Shown: piece after piece, positions 32,681 through 42,059 of the stretch
Layout: the number at the start of each line of letters is the position of its first letter
Position numbering within the stretch: position 1 is the stretch's first letter
Source: Streptomyces anulatus
GTDB lineage: Bacteria > Actinomycetota > Actinomycetes > Streptomycetales > Streptomycetaceae
Length of the DNA stretch: 64,000 bases
Assembly: GCF_014650675.1 (NCBI RefSeq)
Contig: NZ_BMVK01000024.1
Span: 1-64,000, forward strand
Direction of reading: 5' to 3'
Program-made: the position numbers and the translations under genes
Notes under the pieces: generated by a model
Told to the model about the DNA's origin: nothing
Database searches by the model: none
What the model saw: only the letters and a program-made list of their open reading frames with translations

Positions 32681-33229
32681 CTAGGCGGCGTCGCTCCCCC
32701 GGTCGGGCGGCGCGTCCCCGTCGCTGTCCTCGCCCTCGTGCTCTTCCGCGCGCCGGCCGGAGCGCCCTCGGGCCAGGGCCCACACCGGGAAGACGAACCA
32801 GCAGGCCAGGAACCACAGGGCCATCGCGCCGACCAGCCAGAGGGCCAGCTGGTTGTGCAGGACGACGCGCAGGATCAGCAGGAGCGCGGAGCACATCGTG
32901 CAGAAGAGCAGCACCAGGCCGAGCACGGTCATCCGGGAGGCCCAGATGACCGTCTCGGGCTTCATCCGGCGGCCGGTGAGGAGCCGGTGGTACGAGACGG
33001 GGCCGATGAGCGCGGCCGCGGTCGCCGAGCCCAGCATCACCGTGACGACGTAGATGTTCCGGTCGATGACCCCCAGGTCCTCGAACCTCGACTGGAAGAC
33101 CACCGCGAGCAGGAAGCCGAAAAGGATCTGCACCCCGGTCTGTGCGACGCGCAGTTCCTGGAGCAGTTCGGACCACTGCCGGTCCGCCCGCTCCTCCTGG
33201 GTCTCCCGACGACCTCTGGTCGGTGTCAC
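32681..33229 (-). CDS. DUF6328 four-helix membrane protein
   Basis: A 182-residue protein with an N-terminal cytoplasmic helix (RQWSELLQELRVAQTGVQIL) and four predicted membrane segments at about 33-50, 60-80, 97-120 and 127-150. The tail is acidic and disordered. This layout matches the actinobacterial DUF6328 family of unknown role. The GTG at 33229 follows AGGGAGG. Confidence 0.78.
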   Translation of the reverse strand: MTPTRGRRETQEERADRQWSELLQELRVAQTGVQILFGFLLAVVFQSRFEDLGVIDRNIYVVTVMLGSATAAALIGPVSYHRLLTGRRMKPETVIWASRMTVLGLVLLFCTMCSALLLILRVVLHNQLALWLVGAMALWFLACWFVFPVWALARGRSGRRAEEHEGEDSDGDAPPDRGSDAA

Positions 33230-33434
33230 GTGGCCTCCCTGGCTCCTTGAGGGCCCCGGCGGGGACGGTCGCGTGCCGATGGCCGGATCTCACAGGTTCC
33301 CCAGGGGCGCGCACGTAACCCCGTGGACCGGTGCGCGGGGCCCGCCTATGATCACGGCAGGGCATCGCGCGTCGGTCACCGGCCGGGTGAGGCGTGGAGG
33401 TAGCCCGTGAGATGCCCGTTGGAGGCATTCCACC

Positions 33435-33815
33435 GTGTCAGTCGAGTTGAACCACACCATCGTCCATTGTCGGGACAACCGCGAGTCCGCCGCATTCCTG
33501 GCGGATCTGCTGGGCCTGACGGTCGGAGAAGAGTGGGGGCCGTTCGTTCCGGTCGTCCTCGCGAACAGCGTCACGCTGGATTTCGCGACGATTCCCGCCG
33601 CTTCGATCACTCCGCAGCACTACGCCTTCCTGATTTCGGAGGCGGAGTTCGACACCGCGTTCGCGAGGATCCAGGCGCTGGGGATCGACTATTTCGCCGA
33701 TCCCCATCAGAAGATTCCCGGCGAGATCAACCACAACGACGGCGGGCGGGGCGTGTACTTCCCCGATCCGAGCGGTCATGGCATGGAGCTGATCACCCGC
33801 CCGTACGGCGGCTGA
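33435..33815 (+). CDS. single-domain VOC/glyoxalase family protein
   Basis: A 126-residue VOC protein. VELNHTIVHCRDNRESAAFL with a possible metal histidine is followed by a middle ISEAEFDTAFARIQALGIDY helix and FPDPSGHGMELITRPYG, which carries the closing strand glutamate. Most such proteins are dioxygenase- or glyoxalase-like; the substrate is unknown. The GTG start has GGAGG nine bases upstream. A GC hairpin at 33840-33872 follows. Confidence 0.85.
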   Translation: MSVELNHTIVHCRDNRESAAFLADLLGLTVGEEWGPFVPVVLANSVTLDFATIPAASITPQHYAFLISEAEFDTAFARIQALGIDYFADPHQKIPGEINHNDGGRGVYFPDPSGHGMELITRPYGG

Positions 33816-33839
33816 TCACCGCCTGAGGCATCCCGTCCC

Positions 33840-33872
33840 GGAGCCCGGCCGCGCGCACCGCGGCCGGGCTCC
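33840..33872. terminator. bidirectional hairpin terminator
   Basis: GGAGCCCGGCCGCG (33840-33853) and CGCGGCCGGGCTCC (33859-33872) form a perfect 14-bp stem with a 5-base loop. It lies between two convergent genes (VOC and GNAT), so it can serve both. Confidence 0.7.
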
Positions 33873-33895
33873 GGTCGTCCCCGGCAGGGAGCCCC

Positions 33896-34393
33896 TCAGG
33901 CGATGCGGAGCAGGAGTTCGGGGCGGTCCCACAGCACGGCCGGCGGATCGGCGCGCACCGTGCCGACGGGTTCGGCGCCGATACTCCGGTAGAAGCCCTC
34001 GGCGGGCGGGTGGGAAACGATCCGGACGCCGGTGAGCCCGGCGCTCCGGGCCTCCTCGCGCAGATGGGTGGCGAGCAGTCGGCCGATGCCGAGCCCCTGG
34101 GCGGAGTCGGCGACGAACATCAGGTCCAGTTCCGGCGGGTCGAGGAGCAGCGCGTAGAAGCCGAGGATCCGGCCCGTCGCGATGTCCTCGGCGACGAAGA
34201 CCCGGTGTGTCTCGATGTAGTCCGGCCCGACCCGGTAGCCCTCGACCATCGAGGCGTACGGGCCCTCGTAGGCGCCCGATGTGCGGACCAGCCGGGTCAG
34301 GCGGCGGGCGTCGCCCGCCGCGGCCCGGCGGACCATCGCATCGGCACGCTGCGGGGCGCGCCCGCGTCCTCGCCCTTCCCCGACCGATCCCAT
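33896..34393 (-). CDS. GNAT-family N-acetyltransferase
   Basis: A GNAT acetyltransferase of about 165 residues. VRRAAAGDARRLTRLV is the family N-terminus, and LDLMFVADSAQGLGIGRLLA contains the acetyl-CoA pyrophosphate-binding QGLGIG loop. The C-terminus has GFYRSIGAEPVG. The start is uncertain: ATG at 34393, GTG at 34411 or ATG at 34336, none with a good ribosome site. The acceptor substrate is unknown. Confidence 0.8.
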   Translation of the reverse strand: MGSVGEGRGRGRAPQRADAMVRRAAAGDARRLTRLVRTSGAYEGPYASMVEGYRVGPDYIETHRVFVAEDIATGRILGFYALLLDPPELDLMFVADSAQGLGIGRLLATHLREEARSAGLTGVRIVSHPPAEGFYRSIGAEPVGTVRADPPAVLWDRPELLLRIA

Positions 34394-34424
34394 ACGGCGA
34401 GTATGCGGCACCGCGGGGGCGGCT

Positions 34425-34829
34425 TCAGGCCGGGCGGCGTTCCTCGCGCCAGCGGCGGACGGTCCCGTCCACGTCGAAGGGGACCAGCCGCAGCGGCGGG
34501 CCCTCGGGAGGCATCCGGATCGCCCGCTCGATCTTCTCGTTCACCTCGGTCAGGATGCGCCGCACCTCGGCCTCGGTGCGGGCCGCGGACACCGCGCGGG
34601 GGACGTCCTCCGCCTCCTTGCGCAGGGCCAGCGCGGGCGGCAGCATCGACACGCCTTCCCGCTGCATCTTCTGCTTGATCCACCAGGCCTCGTCGTACGG
34701 GCGTTCCAGGCCGGCGATCGGTTTGCCGAAGCCCGGGAGCGCGGAGAAGTCGCCGCGTTGTTCCGCCTCGTGGATCTGCCGGTCGACCCAGGACTCGAAA
34801 CTGACTCCCGGTGGTTTGCGCTCCGTCAT
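34425..34829 (-). CDS. DUF1992 (DnaJC28-like conserved) protein
   Basis: A 134-residue protein of the DUF1992 family. The hallmarks are ESWVDRQIHEAEQRGDFSAL, then PGFGKPI, and AWWIKQKMQREGVSMLPPAL. This domain occurs in eukaryotic DNAJC28 and as stand-alone bacterial proteins of unknown role. The ATG start is preceded by GGAGGGACACG. It sits 30 bases ahead of the GNAT gene on the same strand. Confidence 0.88.
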   Translation of the reverse strand: MTERKPPGVSFESWVDRQIHEAEQRGDFSALPGFGKPIAGLERPYDEAWWIKQKMQREGVSMLPPALALRKEAEDVPRAVSAARTEAEVRRILTEVNEKIERAIRMPPEGPPLRLVPFDVDGTVRRWREERRPA

Positions 34830-35051
34830 CGCGTGTCCCTCCGACCTGCCGCCGATCCGACGCTTTTCACCCTACACAGAGCGTCGCGCGGAGCCTTCGC
34901 GCCGGAGGGCCGCTGCCTCGAACGGGAATCCGGGGGTACACGAACCCCTGCACATCGCCCGGCGGTCGCCGCCGGGCTCGGACCGGAAGGGGTTGACCAC
35001 TGTGCGACAGCAGAGCTACGTACCGGCCGATGAACGTCGGGGGAGGTAGCC

Positions 35052-35627
35052 ATGACGACAGCGATCATCATCATCGCCGTGGTCGCCGTGGCGGCCATCG
35101 CGGCGTTCTTCCTTCTTCGTGGGCGTCGGGCCGGCGGCAGGGGGCTGCGCGGCCGTTTCGGACCGGAGTACGACCGTGTGGTCGCCCGGCACGGCGGCGA
35201 CACCTCGGCGGCCGAGCGGGAGCTCGGCGATCGGGTGAAGCGGCACGGGCGCCTCGACGAGCGCCCGCTGACCGAGGAGGCGCGCGCACGGTACGCCGCC
35301 CGCTGGGCGAGCGCCCAGGAACTGTTCGTGGAGTCGCCGGAGCGGGCGCTCACCGAGGCCGACGCGCTGCTGGCCGATCTGTCGCGCGAGCGCGGCTTCC
35401 CGGACGGCGAGGACTTCGAGGACCGTACGGACGCGCTCTCCGTCCACCACGCCGCGCACGTCGACGGCTACCGCCGGGTGCACGCCGCTCGTCGCGGGGG
35501 CGCGAGCACCGAGGAGATGCGCGAGGCCCTGATCGAGGCCCGCGGGCTCTTCGACGGCCTGCTCGCGGGCGGTCCGTCGGGGCGTGAGCACGACAGGCAT
35601 CTGGTGAAGGGACGCGGAACATCATGA
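35052..35627 (+). CDS. membrane-anchored conserved actinobacterial protein
   Basis: A 191-residue protein with an N-terminal signal anchor (AIIIIAVVAVAAIAAFFLL) and then a cytoplasmic helical domain. The part FGPEYDRVVARHGGDTSAAE and ELFVESPERALTEADALLAD is typical of a conserved family often next to the following gene. Function is not known. A GGGGGAGGTAGCC site precedes the ATG. The stop overlaps the next start by 4 bases (ATGA), so the two are coupled. Confidence 0.72.
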   Translation: MTTAIIIIAVVAVAAIAAFFLLRGRRAGGRGLRGRFGPEYDRVVARHGGDTSAAERELGDRVKRHGRLDERPLTEEARARYAARWASAQELFVESPERALTEADALLADLSRERGFPDGEDFEDRTDALSVHHAAHVDGYRRVHAARRGGASTEEMREALIEARGLFDGLLAGGPSGREHDRHLVKGRGTS

Positions 35628-36166
35628 CGCGGACATCGAACGGAAAGTCGGATCTGCCCGAGGGCGCGGGCCCCATCGACACGGGTACGCCGGTGAGGGG
35701 CCCGGGCGCGCCGGTGACGGCTCCGAGGACGGTCACGGGCGAGGAGCCGGCCGGCCGCGCCGGGGCGGACCCCCGTACGGCCCCCGACCCCGGCTCCGGC
35801 CCCACGGTCTCCGAAACCCCGGGTCACACGGTCCCCCACGCCGGACCGGACGCCGCCCGGGTCACGGCCGAGGACGGCCCGCATCCCGGCAGGCCGCTGT
35901 TCGCTCCCGCGGAGCAGGAGGCGTTCGCCGCCCGGATCCAGCAGGCGGTGACCGGGTTCGTGGAAGACCCGCAGCGGGCGGTGCGGGAGGCCGACGCCAC
36001 CTTCGACGAGGTCGTCGCGAGCCTGGGGAAGGCCCTGGAGGAGCGCGGGCGACGTCTGCGCGCGGGGAGGTGCGGGAGCGGCCCGGCCACCGGGGCGGAG
36101 ACCGAGGATCTACGGATCGCGCTCCAGCACTACCGCGATCTGACGGAACGCCTCGTACGCCTGTAG
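35624..36166 (+). CDS. soluble partner of the preceding protein, shared helical domain
   Basis: A 180-residue protein. Residues 1-95 are a disordered, proline/glycine-rich region. The C-terminal half (VTGFVEDPQRAVREADATFD, then LGKALEERGRRLRAG) resembles the ELFVESPERALTEADALLAD domain of the preceding protein, suggesting one origin and perhaps interaction. Translational coupling through the ATGA overlap supports joint function. Role unknown. Confidence 0.65.
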   Translation: MTRTSNGKSDLPEGAGPIDTGTPVRGPGAPVTAPRTVTGEEPAGRAGADPRTAPDPGSGPTVSETPGHTVPHAGPDAARVTAEDGPHPGRPLFAPAEQEAFAARIQQAVTGFVEDPQRAVREADATFDEVVASLGKALEERGRRLRAGRCGSGPATGAETEDLRIALQHYRDLTERLVRL

Positions 36167-36189
36167 CCGGGGCCGCGCCCAGGACGCAC

Positions 36190-36232
36190 AGGGGCCGGTC
36201 CGGCCGGGAGGATCCCGGCCGGACCGGCCCCT
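36190..36232. terminator. strong bidirectional hairpin terminator
   Basis: A perfect 20-bp stem (36190-36209 with 36213-36232) with a 3-base loop lies between the rightward gene ending at 36166 and the leftward phosphatase ending at 36251. A C/T run follows on the plus strand. Confidence 0.85.
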
Positions 36233-36250
36233 TCCGCGTTCGCGACGGGT

Positions 36251-37048
36251 TCAGCCGCGGATCACCAGGCCGTCGCGCAGCCGCTCCAGTGCGGCGTCGG
36301 GCAGGCGCAGCCCGTTGCGCACGTAGCCGTCGAGGCCGCCCCAGCGTTCGTCCATGGCGTCGAGCGCCACGTCCAGGTAGCGGGGGCGGACCTCGATGAT
36401 CGCCGCGGCGACGGCGGGGTCGCCGCCACCGTCCAGGAACTTCGCCACGTGCGGGGCGAAGGCGGCCCGTACGGAGGGATTGACCGCGAGGAAGTCCGAC
36501 CGCACCGTCGCCCGGGGCGCTCCCAGGAGCATGAGCAGGACGGCTGCCGCCCAGCCGGTACGGTCCTTGCCCGCCGTGCAGTGGAAGAGCACCGGGCGCG
36601 CGCCGGGGTCGGCGGCCGTCTCCAGGAAGGCCCGGTAGGCGGCTGCGGCGCCCGGCGAGAGGACCATCTTCCGGTAGGTCTCGGCGAACAGTTCCTCGGC
36701 CCTGCCGCCCCCCAGCGCCCGTTCCGCCTCGACCGGGTCGGCGAGCAGGGACCGCAGCCGGGCGGGCGCCACGCCCGGGTGGCCGCCCAGTACGTCGGCG
36801 ACGAAGAGCCTGGCCCGGTCCGGCAGCCGGTCCGGGGCCCACTGGCGCTCGTCGGCGGTACGCAGATCCACGACGGTGCGGATGCCGAGCGCGGACACCG
36901 CCCGGTCGCTCTCCGGGTCCAGCTCGCTCAGCTGACCCGAGCGGAACAGGACGCCCTGCCGCACCCGGCGGTCACGGCCCAGGGCGATGCCGCCCAGGTC
37001 GCGCAGATTGACAACGGTGGCGGCCGGAACGGTCCGGGCGGTCTGCAC
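36251..37048 (-). CDS. tyrosine-protein phosphatase (PtpB/SiwF-like)
   Basis: A 265-residue phosphatase of the Tyr_phosphatase3 group. VVNLRDLGGIAL begins the fold, and the P-loop HCTAGKDRTG carries the nucleophile C157 and arginine R163. Members dephosphorylate phosphotyrosine, and in some cases phosphoserine or lipids. The GTG at 37048 (VQTARTVPAATVVNLRDLGG) has AAAGAGG upstream; the longer frame to 37240 is not supported. It stands alone between a hairpin and the SHOCT gene. Confidence 0.88.
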   Translation of the reverse strand: MQTARTVPAATVVNLRDLGGIALGRDRRVRQGVLFRSGQLSELDPESDRAVSALGIRTVVDLRTADERQWAPDRLPDRARLFVADVLGGHPGVAPARLRSLLADPVEAERALGGGRAEELFAETYRKMVLSPGAAAAYRAFLETAADPGARPVLFHCTAGKDRTGWAAAVLLMLLGAPRATVRSDFLAVNPSVRAAFAPHVAKFLDGGGDPAVAAAIIEVRPRYLDVALDAMDERWGGLDGYVRNGLRLPDAALERLRDGLVIRG

Positions 37049-37173
37049 GATGAACTGCCTCTTTCCCTGATGAATTCCAGGAATTCCACATATCAGGATC
37101 AACGTCGCGTGCGGTAAGGAAAACACCACCGGAGAACGCCGGGCGGCACCCCGGGCCGCCGGCCGGCCGGACA

Positions 37174-37692
37174 TCAGTCCGACAGGAGCTTCGTCTTCTG
37201 CTCCACGAACTCGGCGTCGGTGAGGACGTCCCGCTTCCACAGCTCGGCGAGCCGCTCCAGCCGGGTGATGATGTCGTCCCCCGCGACCTCCTGGTCACCG
37301 GAGTCACCGGTCCCGAGGCGCTCGTGCGCGACGAACGTGCCGCCCACCCCGCGGGCCGCACGGGCGAGCTCCGTGGTCCACAGGTCCTCCCGGACGACGA
37401 TCGCGACGGCATCGCCCGCCGGCACGCCCCGGCCGAGCCGGTCGACGTCCTCCGCGCTCAGCACCGGCGCCGCCCCGCCCTCCGCCGGATCGGCGGGAAC
37501 CACTCCCTCGGGGTCCAGCTCCCGCAGCTCCACCGGGGTCAGCGCGCCGCCCTCGGCCCTTCGGACGAAAGCCAGGTCGCCGGCCCGTACGGCTCCGGAC
37601 GACACGGCGTCGGCGAGCGCGGGGGCGACCGACCCGGCGAAGCGACTGCCGGGGAAGGCGATGACGAGGTACTCCACAGGTCCGACGGCCAC
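37174..37692 (-). CDS. DUF6325/SHOCT domain protein
   Basis: A 172-residue protein. Residues 1-110 match DUF6325 (VGPVEYLVIAFPGSRF, then DAVAIVVREDLWTTELA), and residues about 140-172 form a SHOCT domain (ITRLERLAELWKRDVLTDAE, ending FVEQKTKLLSD), a short C-terminal oligomerisation motif. Function is unknown. The upstream 267 bp to mutA on the other strand contain no gene but are relatively AT-rich and presumably hold divergent promoters. Confidence 0.85.
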   Translation of the reverse strand: MAVGPVEYLVIAFPGSRFAGSVAPALADAVSSGAVRAGDLAFVRRAEGGALTPVELRELDPEGVVPADPAEGGAAPVLSAEDVDRLGRGVPAGDAVAIVVREDLWTTELARAARGVGGTFVAHERLGTGDSGDQEVAGDDIITRLERLAELWKRDVLTDAEFVEQKTKLLSD

Positions 37693-37959
37693 GGTCGCGT
37701 CCTCTCCGTATCCCGGCGGCCGCAGGGGCGCCGGGGTGGATACGGCATTCCAGGGATGACATAAAAAATCAGGTAACTTCGCACATAATATGCACCTCTG
37801 TCCTGATTCATCCCGATGTTGAGAACCGTCGTGTTGCCGCTGTCCGCCCGCTACGCCGGTTACGCGACTGTATGTAAAGGATCAAGTACATGCCTGAGAG
37901 GGCAAGGTCACAGCATGTGCCCCTGCTGCTGGTTCGGCGCACTGGCCTAGCATCTGAGC

Positions 37960-39822
37960 ATGACGGTCCAGCCTGCTGACGGGCTCTCTCCGGCCGCCGA
38001 GTTCCCCGACCCCTCCCATGACCAGTGGCAGACCCTCGTCGAGGGCGTACTGCGCAAGTCGGGCAAGGAAGTCTCGGGATCGGCCGCCGAGGAAGCGCTG
38101 TCCACCACACTGGAGGACGGGCTCACCACCCGCCCCCTCTACACCGCACAAGACGAGTCGCCGGACACCGGTTTTCCCGGCTTCGCCCCCTTCACCCGGG
38201 GCAGCAGGGCCGAGGGGAACGCGGCAGGCGGCTGGGACGTGCGCCAACGCCACACCCTGACCGACCCCGTCCGGCTCAACGAGGCGGTGCTCGGCGATCT
38301 GGAGAACGGGGTCACTTCCCTCTGGCTCACCGTGGGCGGCCCGGTGGGCGTCCCCGTCGACGGGCTCGCCCGGACGCTGGAAGGCGTGTACCTCGACCTC
38401 GCGCCCATCGCGCTCGACGCCCCGGCCGACCTGGACGCCGCCGCGACGGAGCTGCTGCGGCTGTACGAGGAACGCGGCGTCGCCAAGGGCGAGGCGCGCG
38501 GCACGCTGGGCGCCGACCCGCTCGGCCACGAGGCCCGGACGGGCGTCGAGGCGGACCTCACCGCCGCCGTGCGCTGGGCGCGGGTCTGCGACGCGGAGTA
38601 TCCGGGGCTGCGGGCCGTCGCCGTGGACGCGCTGCCCTACCACGAGGCGGGCGGTTCGGCCGGCGAGGAGCTGGGGCTCTCCCTGGCCACCGGCGTCGCC
38701 TATCTGCGGGCCCTGACCGGCGCCGGGATGAGCGTGGAAGCGGCCTGCGGGCAGCTGGAGTTCCGCTACGCGGCCACCGCCGACCAGTTCCTGACCATCG
38801 CCAAGCTGCGCGCGGCACGCCGGCTGTGGGCGCGGGTCGCCGAGGCTTCCGGAGCCCCCGCCGCCGGGGCACAGCGGCAGCACGCCGTCAGCTCGCCGGT
38901 GATGATGACGCGCCGCGACCCGTGGGTGAACATGCTGCGCACCACGCTGGCCACGCTGGGCGCGGGGGTGGGCGGCGCGGACTCCGTGACCGTGCTGCCG
39001 TTCGATCATGCGCTGGGCCTGCCCGACGCGTTCGCGCGGCGGATCGCCCGCAACACCTCGACGATCCTGATGGAGGAGTCGCACCTGGCGCGGGTCATCG
39101 ACCCGGCGGGCGGCTCCTGGTACGTGGAGCGGCTGACCGACGAACTCGCCTCGGCGGCCTGGGCGTTCTTCCAGGAGACCGAGCGGGCGGGCGGTCTGAC
39201 CGCCGCCCTGCGCTCCGGGACGGTCGCGGAGCGGCTCGCCGCCACCTGGGCCGCGCGCAGTGCGAAGCTGGCCCGTCGCAAGGAGCCGATCACCGGGGTC
39301 AGCGAGTTCCCGCAGCCGGGCGAGCGCCCGGTGGAGCGCGAGCCCGCGCCCGACGCGTACGCCGGTGCTCCGGGCGGACTGCCCCGGGTCCGGCGGGACG
39401 AGGCGTTCGAGGCGCTGCGCGCCCGCTCCGACGCGCACCTCGCGGCGACCGGGAGCCGCCCGAAGGTGTTCGTCGCCGCGCTCGGCCCGGCCGCCGCGCA
39501 CACCGCGCGTGCCTCCTTCGCCGTCAACCTCTTCGGGGCGGGCGGGATCGAGGCGGTCCACGATCCGGTGTCGGTGGAAGCGGACACCGCCGCCGGCGCG
39601 CTGACCGCCTCCGGGGCGACGGTCGCCGTTCTGTGCTCGTCGGACGCGCTGTACGCCGAGCAGGCGGAGCAGGTGGCCGGTGCGCTGAAGTCGGCGGGAG
39701 CGGCACGGGTGTTCCTCGCGGGACGTCCCGGCGAGTACGCCGACGTCGACACCTATGTCTTCGCCGGCTGCGACGCGGTCGCCGTTCTCACCTCCGTACT
39801 CGACCGCATGGGAGTGGCGTGA
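37960..39822 (+). CDS. mutA: methylmalonyl-CoA mutase small subunit
   Basis: The 620-residue beta subunit of the heterodimeric methylmalonyl-CoA mutase (succinyl-CoA to methylmalonyl-CoA), the link between the TCA cycle and propionyl-type extender units. It has the barrel-domain pattern (DNA positions about 38020-39280; KLRAARRLWARVAEAS, ARRIARNTSTILMEESHLAR, VIDPAGGSWYVERLTDELA) and a C-terminal flavodoxin-like domain without the DxHxxG cobalamin motif, as expected for the non-catalytic chain. The stop overlaps the mutB ATG by one base. Confidence 0.95.
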   Translation: MTVQPADGLSPAAEFPDPSHDQWQTLVEGVLRKSGKEVSGSAAEEALSTTLEDGLTTRPLYTAQDESPDTGFPGFAPFTRGSRAEGNAAGGWDVRQRHTLTDPVRLNEAVLGDLENGVTSLWLTVGGPVGVPVDGLARTLEGVYLDLAPIALDAPADLDAAATELLRLYEERGVAKGEARGTLGADPLGHEARTGVEADLTAAVRWARVCDAEYPGLRAVAVDALPYHEAGGSAGEELGLSLATGVAYLRALTGAGMSVEAACGQLEFRYAATADQFLTIAKLRAARRLWARVAEASGAPAAGAQRQHAVSSPVMMTRRDPWVNMLRTTLATLGAGVGGADSVTVLPFDHALGLPDAFARRIARNTSTILMEESHLARVIDPAGGSWYVERLTDELASAAWAFFQETERAGGLTAALRSGTVAERLAATWAARSAKLARRKEPITGVSEFPQPGERPVEREPAPDAYAGAPGGLPRVRRDEAFEALRARSDAHLAATGSRPKVFVAALGPAAAHTARASFAVNLFGAGGIEAVHDPVSVEADTAAGALTASGATVAVLCSSDALYAEQAEQVAGALKSAGAARVFLAGRPGEYADVDTYVFAGCDAVAVLTSVLDRMGVA

Positions 39823-42047
39823 TGCCGACATCGCCCACGGATCGGAAACCCTCCGTTCCCGACTTCTCCGACGTGCCGCTCACGGCGTCCGCGCCGCCCG
39901 CCGGTTCCGCCGGGGAGTGGCAGGCTGCGGTGACCAAGGCCGCCGACGGTGCCGAGGCCCCGCTCTGGGAGACGCCCGAGGGCATCACGGTCAAGCCGCT
40001 CTACACCGGTGAGGACCTGGAGGGCCTGGACGCGCTGCACTCGTATCCGGGAATCGCCCCGTATCTGCGCGGGCCCTACCCGACGATGTACGTCAACCAG
40101 CCCTGGACGATCCGTCAGTACGCCGGATTCTCCACGGCCGAGGAGTCCAACGCCTTCTACCGGCGCAACCTCGCGGCCGGCCAGAAGGGCCTGTCCGTCG
40201 CCTTCGACCTGCCGACCCACCGGGGCTACGACAGCGACCACCCCCGGGTGACCGGCGACGTGGGCATGGCCGGGGTGGCGATCGACTCGATCTACGACAT
40301 GCGCCAGCTGTTCGACGGCATTCCGCTGGACCGGATGTCGGTGTCGATGACGATGAACGGCGCGGTGCTCCCCGTGCTGGCGCTGTACATCGTGGCCGCC
40401 GAGGAACAGGGCGTACCGCCCGAGAAGCTGACCGGGACCATTCAGAACGACATTCTGAAGGAGTTCATGGTCCGCAACACCTACATCTATCCGCCGTCGC
40501 CCTCGATGCGGATCATCTCCGACATCTTCGCGTTCACCTCGCAGAAGATGCCGCGCTACAACTCCATCTCGATCTCCGGCTATCACATCCAGGAGGCCGG
40601 GGCGACGGCTGATCTGGAGCTGGCGTACACGCTGGCCGACGGGGTGGAGTATCTGCGCGCCGGCCGTGAAGCCGGGCTGGACGTCGACGCGTTCGCGCCT
40701 CGGCTGTCGTTCTTCTGGGCGATCGGCATGAACTTCTTCATGGAGGTCGCGAAGCTGCGGGCGGCCCGGCTCCTGTGGGCGCGGCTGGTGAAGCAGTTCG
40801 ACCCGAAGAACCCCAAGTCGCTGTCCCTGCGCACCCATTCGCAGACGTCCGGCTGGTCACTGACCGCGCAGGACGTGTTCAACAACGTGACGCGTACGTG
40901 CGTGGAGGCGATGGCCGCGACGCAGGGGCACACCCAGTCGCTGCACACCAACGCGCTGGACGAGGCGTTGGCGCTGCCCACCGACTTCTCGGCGCGGATC
41001 GCCCGTAACACGCAGCTTCTGCTCCAGCAGGAGTCCGGCACCTGCCGGGTCATCGACCCGTGGGGCGGCAGCGCGTACGTGGAGAAGCTGACGCGGGACC
41101 TGGCGGACCGGGCCTGGCAGCACATCGAGGAGGTCGAGGCGGCCGGCGGGATGGCGAAGGCCATCGACGCGGGCATTCCCAAGCTCCGGGTGGAGGAGGC
41201 CGCCGCGCGCACGCAGGCGCGGATCGACTCCGGGCGGCAGCCGGTGATCGGGGTCAACAAGTACCGGGTGGAGACCGACGAGAAGATCGACGTCCTCAAG
41301 GTCGACAACTCCTCGGTGCGCACCCAGCAGATCGAGAAGCTGCGCCGGCTGCGCGAGGAGCGCGACGAGGTGGCGTGCCAGGAGGCGCTGCGCGCGCTGA
41401 CGGCCGCCGCCGAGCGCGACCCGGGGCCGGGCCTGGAGGGCAATCTGCTGGCGCTGGCGGTAGACGCGGCGCGGGCGATGGCCACGGTCGGGGAGATCTC
41501 GGACGCGCTGGAGAAGGTGTACGGGCGGCACGCCGGGCAGATCCGTACGATCTCCGGTGTGTACCGCAAAGAGGCAGGAGAGTCCCCTTCGGTGGACCGC
41601 ACCCGCGCACTGGTCGAGGCCTTCGAGGAGGCGGAGGGCCGCCGTCCGCGCATCCTGGTCGCCAAGATGGGGCAGGACGGCCACGACCGGGGCCAGAAGG
41701 TGATCGCCACGGCCTTCGCCGACCTGGGCTTCGACGTGGACGTCGGCCCGCTGTTCCAGACGCCCGGCGAGGTGGCGCGGCAGGCCGTCGAGGCCGATGT
41801 GCACATCGTGGGCGTCTCCTCGCTGGCCGCGGGGCACCTGACCCTGGTGCCCGCGCTGCGTGAGGAGTTGGCCGCCGAGGGGCGCGAGGACATCATGATC
41901 GTGGTGGGCGGGGTGATTCCGCCGCAGGACATCGAGGCGCTGCACGAGGCGGGCGCGGCCTCGGTCTTCCCGCCGGGGACGGTCATCCCGGACGCGGCCC
42001 ACGACCTCGTGACGCGGCTCGCCGTCGCGCTCGGCCACGAGCTGTGA
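39822..42047 (+). CDS. mutB: methylmalonyl-CoA mutase large (catalytic) subunit
   Basis: A 741-residue catalytic subunit. The substrate-binding barrel shows YPTMYVNQPWTIRQYAGFST, SVSMTMNGAVLPVLALYI and LRTHSQTSGWSLTAQDVFNN. The C-terminal cobalamin domain has the motif GQDGHDRGQK with the axial ligand H621, followed by VGVSSLAAGH. The ATG at 39822 sits in TGATG with the mutA stop, ensuring balanced translation. In Streptomyces this enzyme supplies methylmalonyl-CoA for polyketides and uses propionate. Confidence 0.97.
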   Translation: MPTSPTDRKPSVPDFSDVPLTASAPPAGSAGEWQAAVTKAADGAEAPLWETPEGITVKPLYTGEDLEGLDALHSYPGIAPYLRGPYPTMYVNQPWTIRQYAGFSTAEESNAFYRRNLAAGQKGLSVAFDLPTHRGYDSDHPRVTGDVGMAGVAIDSIYDMRQLFDGIPLDRMSVSMTMNGAVLPVLALYIVAAEEQGVPPEKLTGTIQNDILKEFMVRNTYIYPPSPSMRIISDIFAFTSQKMPRYNSISISGYHIQEAGATADLELAYTLADGVEYLRAGREAGLDVDAFAPRLSFFWAIGMNFFMEVAKLRAARLLWARLVKQFDPKNPKSLSLRTHSQTSGWSLTAQDVFNNVTRTCVEAMAATQGHTQSLHTNALDEALALPTDFSARIARNTQLLLQQESGTCRVIDPWGGSAYVEKLTRDLADRAWQHIEEVEAAGGMAKAIDAGIPKLRVEEAAARTQARIDSGRQPVIGVNKYRVETDEKIDVLKVDNSSVRTQQIEKLRRLREERDEVACQEALRALTAAAERDPGPGLEGNLLALAVDAARAMATVGEISDALEKVYGRHAGQIRTISGVYRKEAGESPSVDRTRALVEAFEEAEGRRPRILVAKMGQDGHDRGQKVIATAFADLGFDVDVGPLFQTPGEVARQAVEADVHIVGVSSLAAGHLTLVPALREELAAEGREDIMIVVGGVIPPQDIEALHEAGAASVFPPGTVIPDAAHDLVTRLAVALGHEL

Positions 42048-42059
42048 GCCGCTGACCGG

